Shown here in pieces: positions 5,934 through 7,046 of a DNA stretch of 7,046 nt. The position numbers and the translations under genes are program-made. The notes beneath the pieces were generated by a model. It had not been told where the DNA came from. It was given only the letters and a program-made list of their open reading frames with translations, and searched no databases. Source of the stretch: Pseudorhodoplanes sp. Lineage in GTDB: Bacteria; Pseudomonadota; Alphaproteobacteria; Rhizobiales; Xanthobacteraceae. The DNA is taken from contig WBUW01000160.1 of NCBI GenBank assembly GCA_008933495.1, positions 1 through 7,046 of the forward strand, read 5' to 3'. Position 1 is the first letter of the stretch. Each line of letters starts with the position of its first letter.

Positions 5934-6323
5934 ATGGATAATATGTTGCGCAGGATCGTGCTTTTCGGTCTCCTCGTTCCGCTTGCGATTGTGCTGATCA
6001 TGTTCGCGGTCGCCAACCGCGAGGTGGTCAATGTTTCGTTCGATCCGTTCGATCCCGCGCAGCCGGCTCTGGCCGTGCGGATGCCACTGTTCCTGTTGAT
6101 TTTTGTCACGTTGATCACGGGCGTTGTGCTCGGCGGTTTTGCGGCCTGGCTGCGGCAGGGCCGCTACCGGCGCGCCACGCGCGGCCTGCGTAATGAGATG
6201 GCCGGCCTGCGGCGCGAGGTCGAAACGCTCAGTTCGCGCCTCGACGCGCCGCACGGTGCGCCGCTTGGCGGTCTGCCGCAAACCGACATCAACCGCATGT
6301 CGCTGCAACCGCCCGTTCAGTAA
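5934..6323 (+). CDS. lapA: LapA family (DUF1049) inner-membrane protein
   Basis: LapA-domain proteins are small inner-membrane proteins; in E. coli LapA works with LapB in controlling lipopolysaccharide assembly. The 129-residue protein has membrane segments at about 8-27 and 50-73, separated by the family motif FAVANREVVNVSFDPF (24-39). A charged, probably coiled-coil stretch (about 76-104, KD-poor and Arg-rich with ELLR-like heptads) and a flexible tail follow. No lapB-like TPR gene is in the window. The start is uncertain: GGGG at 5929-5932 is too close to the ATG at 5934 but well spaced for the in-frame ATG at 5943, which would give a protein starting MLRRIVLF. It follows ihfB by 70 bases in the same direction. 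The family assignment is good; the function in this organism is inferred. Confidence 0.85.
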   Translation: MDNMLRRIVLFGLLVPLAIVLIMFAVANREVVNVSFDPFDPAQPALAVRMPLFLLIFVTLITGVVLGGFAAWLRQGRYRRATRGLRNEMAGLRREVETLSSRLDAPHGAPLGGLPQTDINRMSLQPPVQ

Positions 6324-6343
6324 ACGCCGGACCGGGTCGCGCG

Positions 6344-7046
6344 ATGCGTATTGTCGACGCCGCGGAATTGTCCCGCCTCATTCAATTCGCCCCCCTGATC
6401 GGCGCGCTGGCCGATGCATTTTGCAGCGACATGGTCGTGCCCGTACGCCATCATCATACCATCCCGCAGGCCGGCAGCGATGCCACGCTGCTATTGATGC
6501 CGGCCTGGACCGGAGCGGGCGGGACCGGCCCGCGCTATCTCGGCTGCAAGATCGTCACCGTTTTTCCGGACAATGCCAAGACGGCGCTGCCTTCGCTTTA
6601 CGGCCAATACCTGCTGCTGTCGGGCGATACCGGCGAGCCCTTGGCGATAATCGACGGGCGGCTGCTCACGGCCTGGCGCACGGCGGCGGCCTCCGCTTTG
6701 GCCGCGCGCTATCTTGCACGCGCAGACGCTTCGCATCTCGTCATGATCGGAGCCGGCGCGCTGGCCCCGCGGCTCGTCCGCGCGCACGCGAGCGTGCGAC
6801 CGATCCGGCGGGTGACGCTGTGGAACCGCACGCGCGCGCGGGCGGAGCAACTGGCGAGACTATTACGGGACGCCAGCGACGCCGGCGTGTTCGAGGTAAC
6901 GGTTGCCGACGATCTGGCGGCGGCCGTGCGCGCGGCCGATATCGTCTCCTGCGCCACGCTGTCGGCCGAACCGCTCGTTCGCGGCGAATGGCTGAAGGCG
7001 GGCGCGCATGTCGATCTGGTCGGCGGTTTTACGCCCAGGATGCGCG
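6344..7046 (+). CDS. ornithine cyclodeaminase/mu-crystallin family protein, 3' end outside window
   Basis: An open frame of 234 codons runs from the ATG at 6344 to the window edge without a stop, so the gene is partial. Family members are NAD(P)H-dependent enzymes that include ornithine cyclodeaminase, alanine dehydrogenase and cyclic imine (ketimine) reductases. Visible landmarks are LGCKIVTVFP (66-75, Lys69), GEPLAIIDGRLLTAWRTAAASA (97-118, Arg112), a Rossmann glycine loop IGAGALAP (135-142), LWNRTRARA (159-167), and ADIVSCATLSAEPLV (198-212). Lys69 and Arg112 match the active-site residues of Pseudomonas putida ornithine cyclodeaminase in number and context. Its catalytic Asp228 falls in a VGGD motif, whereas this protein reads VGGF (226-229). 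True cyclodeaminase activity is therefore doubtful, and a reductase of a cyclic imine or related substrate is more likely. The ATG is 20 bases after the lapA stop with only a weak SD, suggesting translational or transcriptional coupling. Confidence 0.88.
   Translation, partial: MRIVDAAELSRLIQFAPLIGALADAFCSDMVVPVRHHHTIPQAGSDATLLLMPAWTGAGGTGPRYLGCKIVTVFPDNAKTALPSLYGQYLLLSGDTGEPLAIIDGRLLTAWRTAAASALAARYLARADASHLVMIGAGALAPRLVRAHASVRPIRRVTLWNRTRARAEQLARLLRDASDAGVFEVTVADDLAAAVRAADIVSCATLSAEPLVRGEWLKAGAHVDLVGGFTPRMR

Overview
The window is GC-rich and reads as a chromosomal core-gene segment of an alphaproteobacterium, most likely of the order Hyphomicrobiales (Rhizobiales). The evidence is a class II AroA resembling that of Agrobacterium, a TIGR02300 (FYDLN-type) zinc-ribbon gene divergent from aroA, the order aroA-cmk-rpsA-sppA-ihfB-lapA, and a GC-rich palindromic intergenic repeat of the style common in that order. 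I cannot name the genus from the sequence alone.

Layout: 1-116 (minus) is the N-terminal part of the TIGR02300 protein, cut by the window edge. 117-295 is a divergent intergenic region with a TTGACA box facing the minus-strand gene and a 9-bp tandem duplication. aroA (296-1636, GTG start) makes EPSP synthase. A ~126-bp palindromic repeat (1658-1783) fills the gap to cmk (1788-2426, CMP kinase) and contains the purine-rich stretch that must serve as cmk's ribosome-binding site. A perfect hairpin encloses the cmk stop codon. A ~190-nt leader with several small stem-loops precedes rpsA (2623-4353, ribosomal protein S1, six S1 domains). A textbook intrinsic terminator (4385-4420) ends that unit. 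sppA (4509-5492, membrane-anchored Ser/Lys signal peptide peptidase), ihfB (5576-5863, IHF beta) and lapA (5934-6323, two-helix inner-membrane protein) follow in the same direction. Last is an ornithine cyclodeaminase/mu-crystallin family gene starting at 6344 that runs off the window without a stop.

The genes serve basic housekeeping: the shikimate pathway, pyrimidine nucleotide salvage, translation initiation, membrane proteolysis, nucleoid architecture and envelope assembly. The aroA/cmk/rpsA/ihfB association is old and shared with gammaproteobacteria (E. coli serC-aroA and cmk-rpsA-ihfB). I found no phage, CRISPR, toxin-antitoxin, defence or biosynthetic cassette, and no evidence of a new biological system. 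The points worth a second look are regulatory: the repeat that carries cmk's ribosome-binding region, the hairpin around the cmk stop, the structured rpsA leader, and active-site residue choices in AroA and in the cyclodeaminase-family protein.
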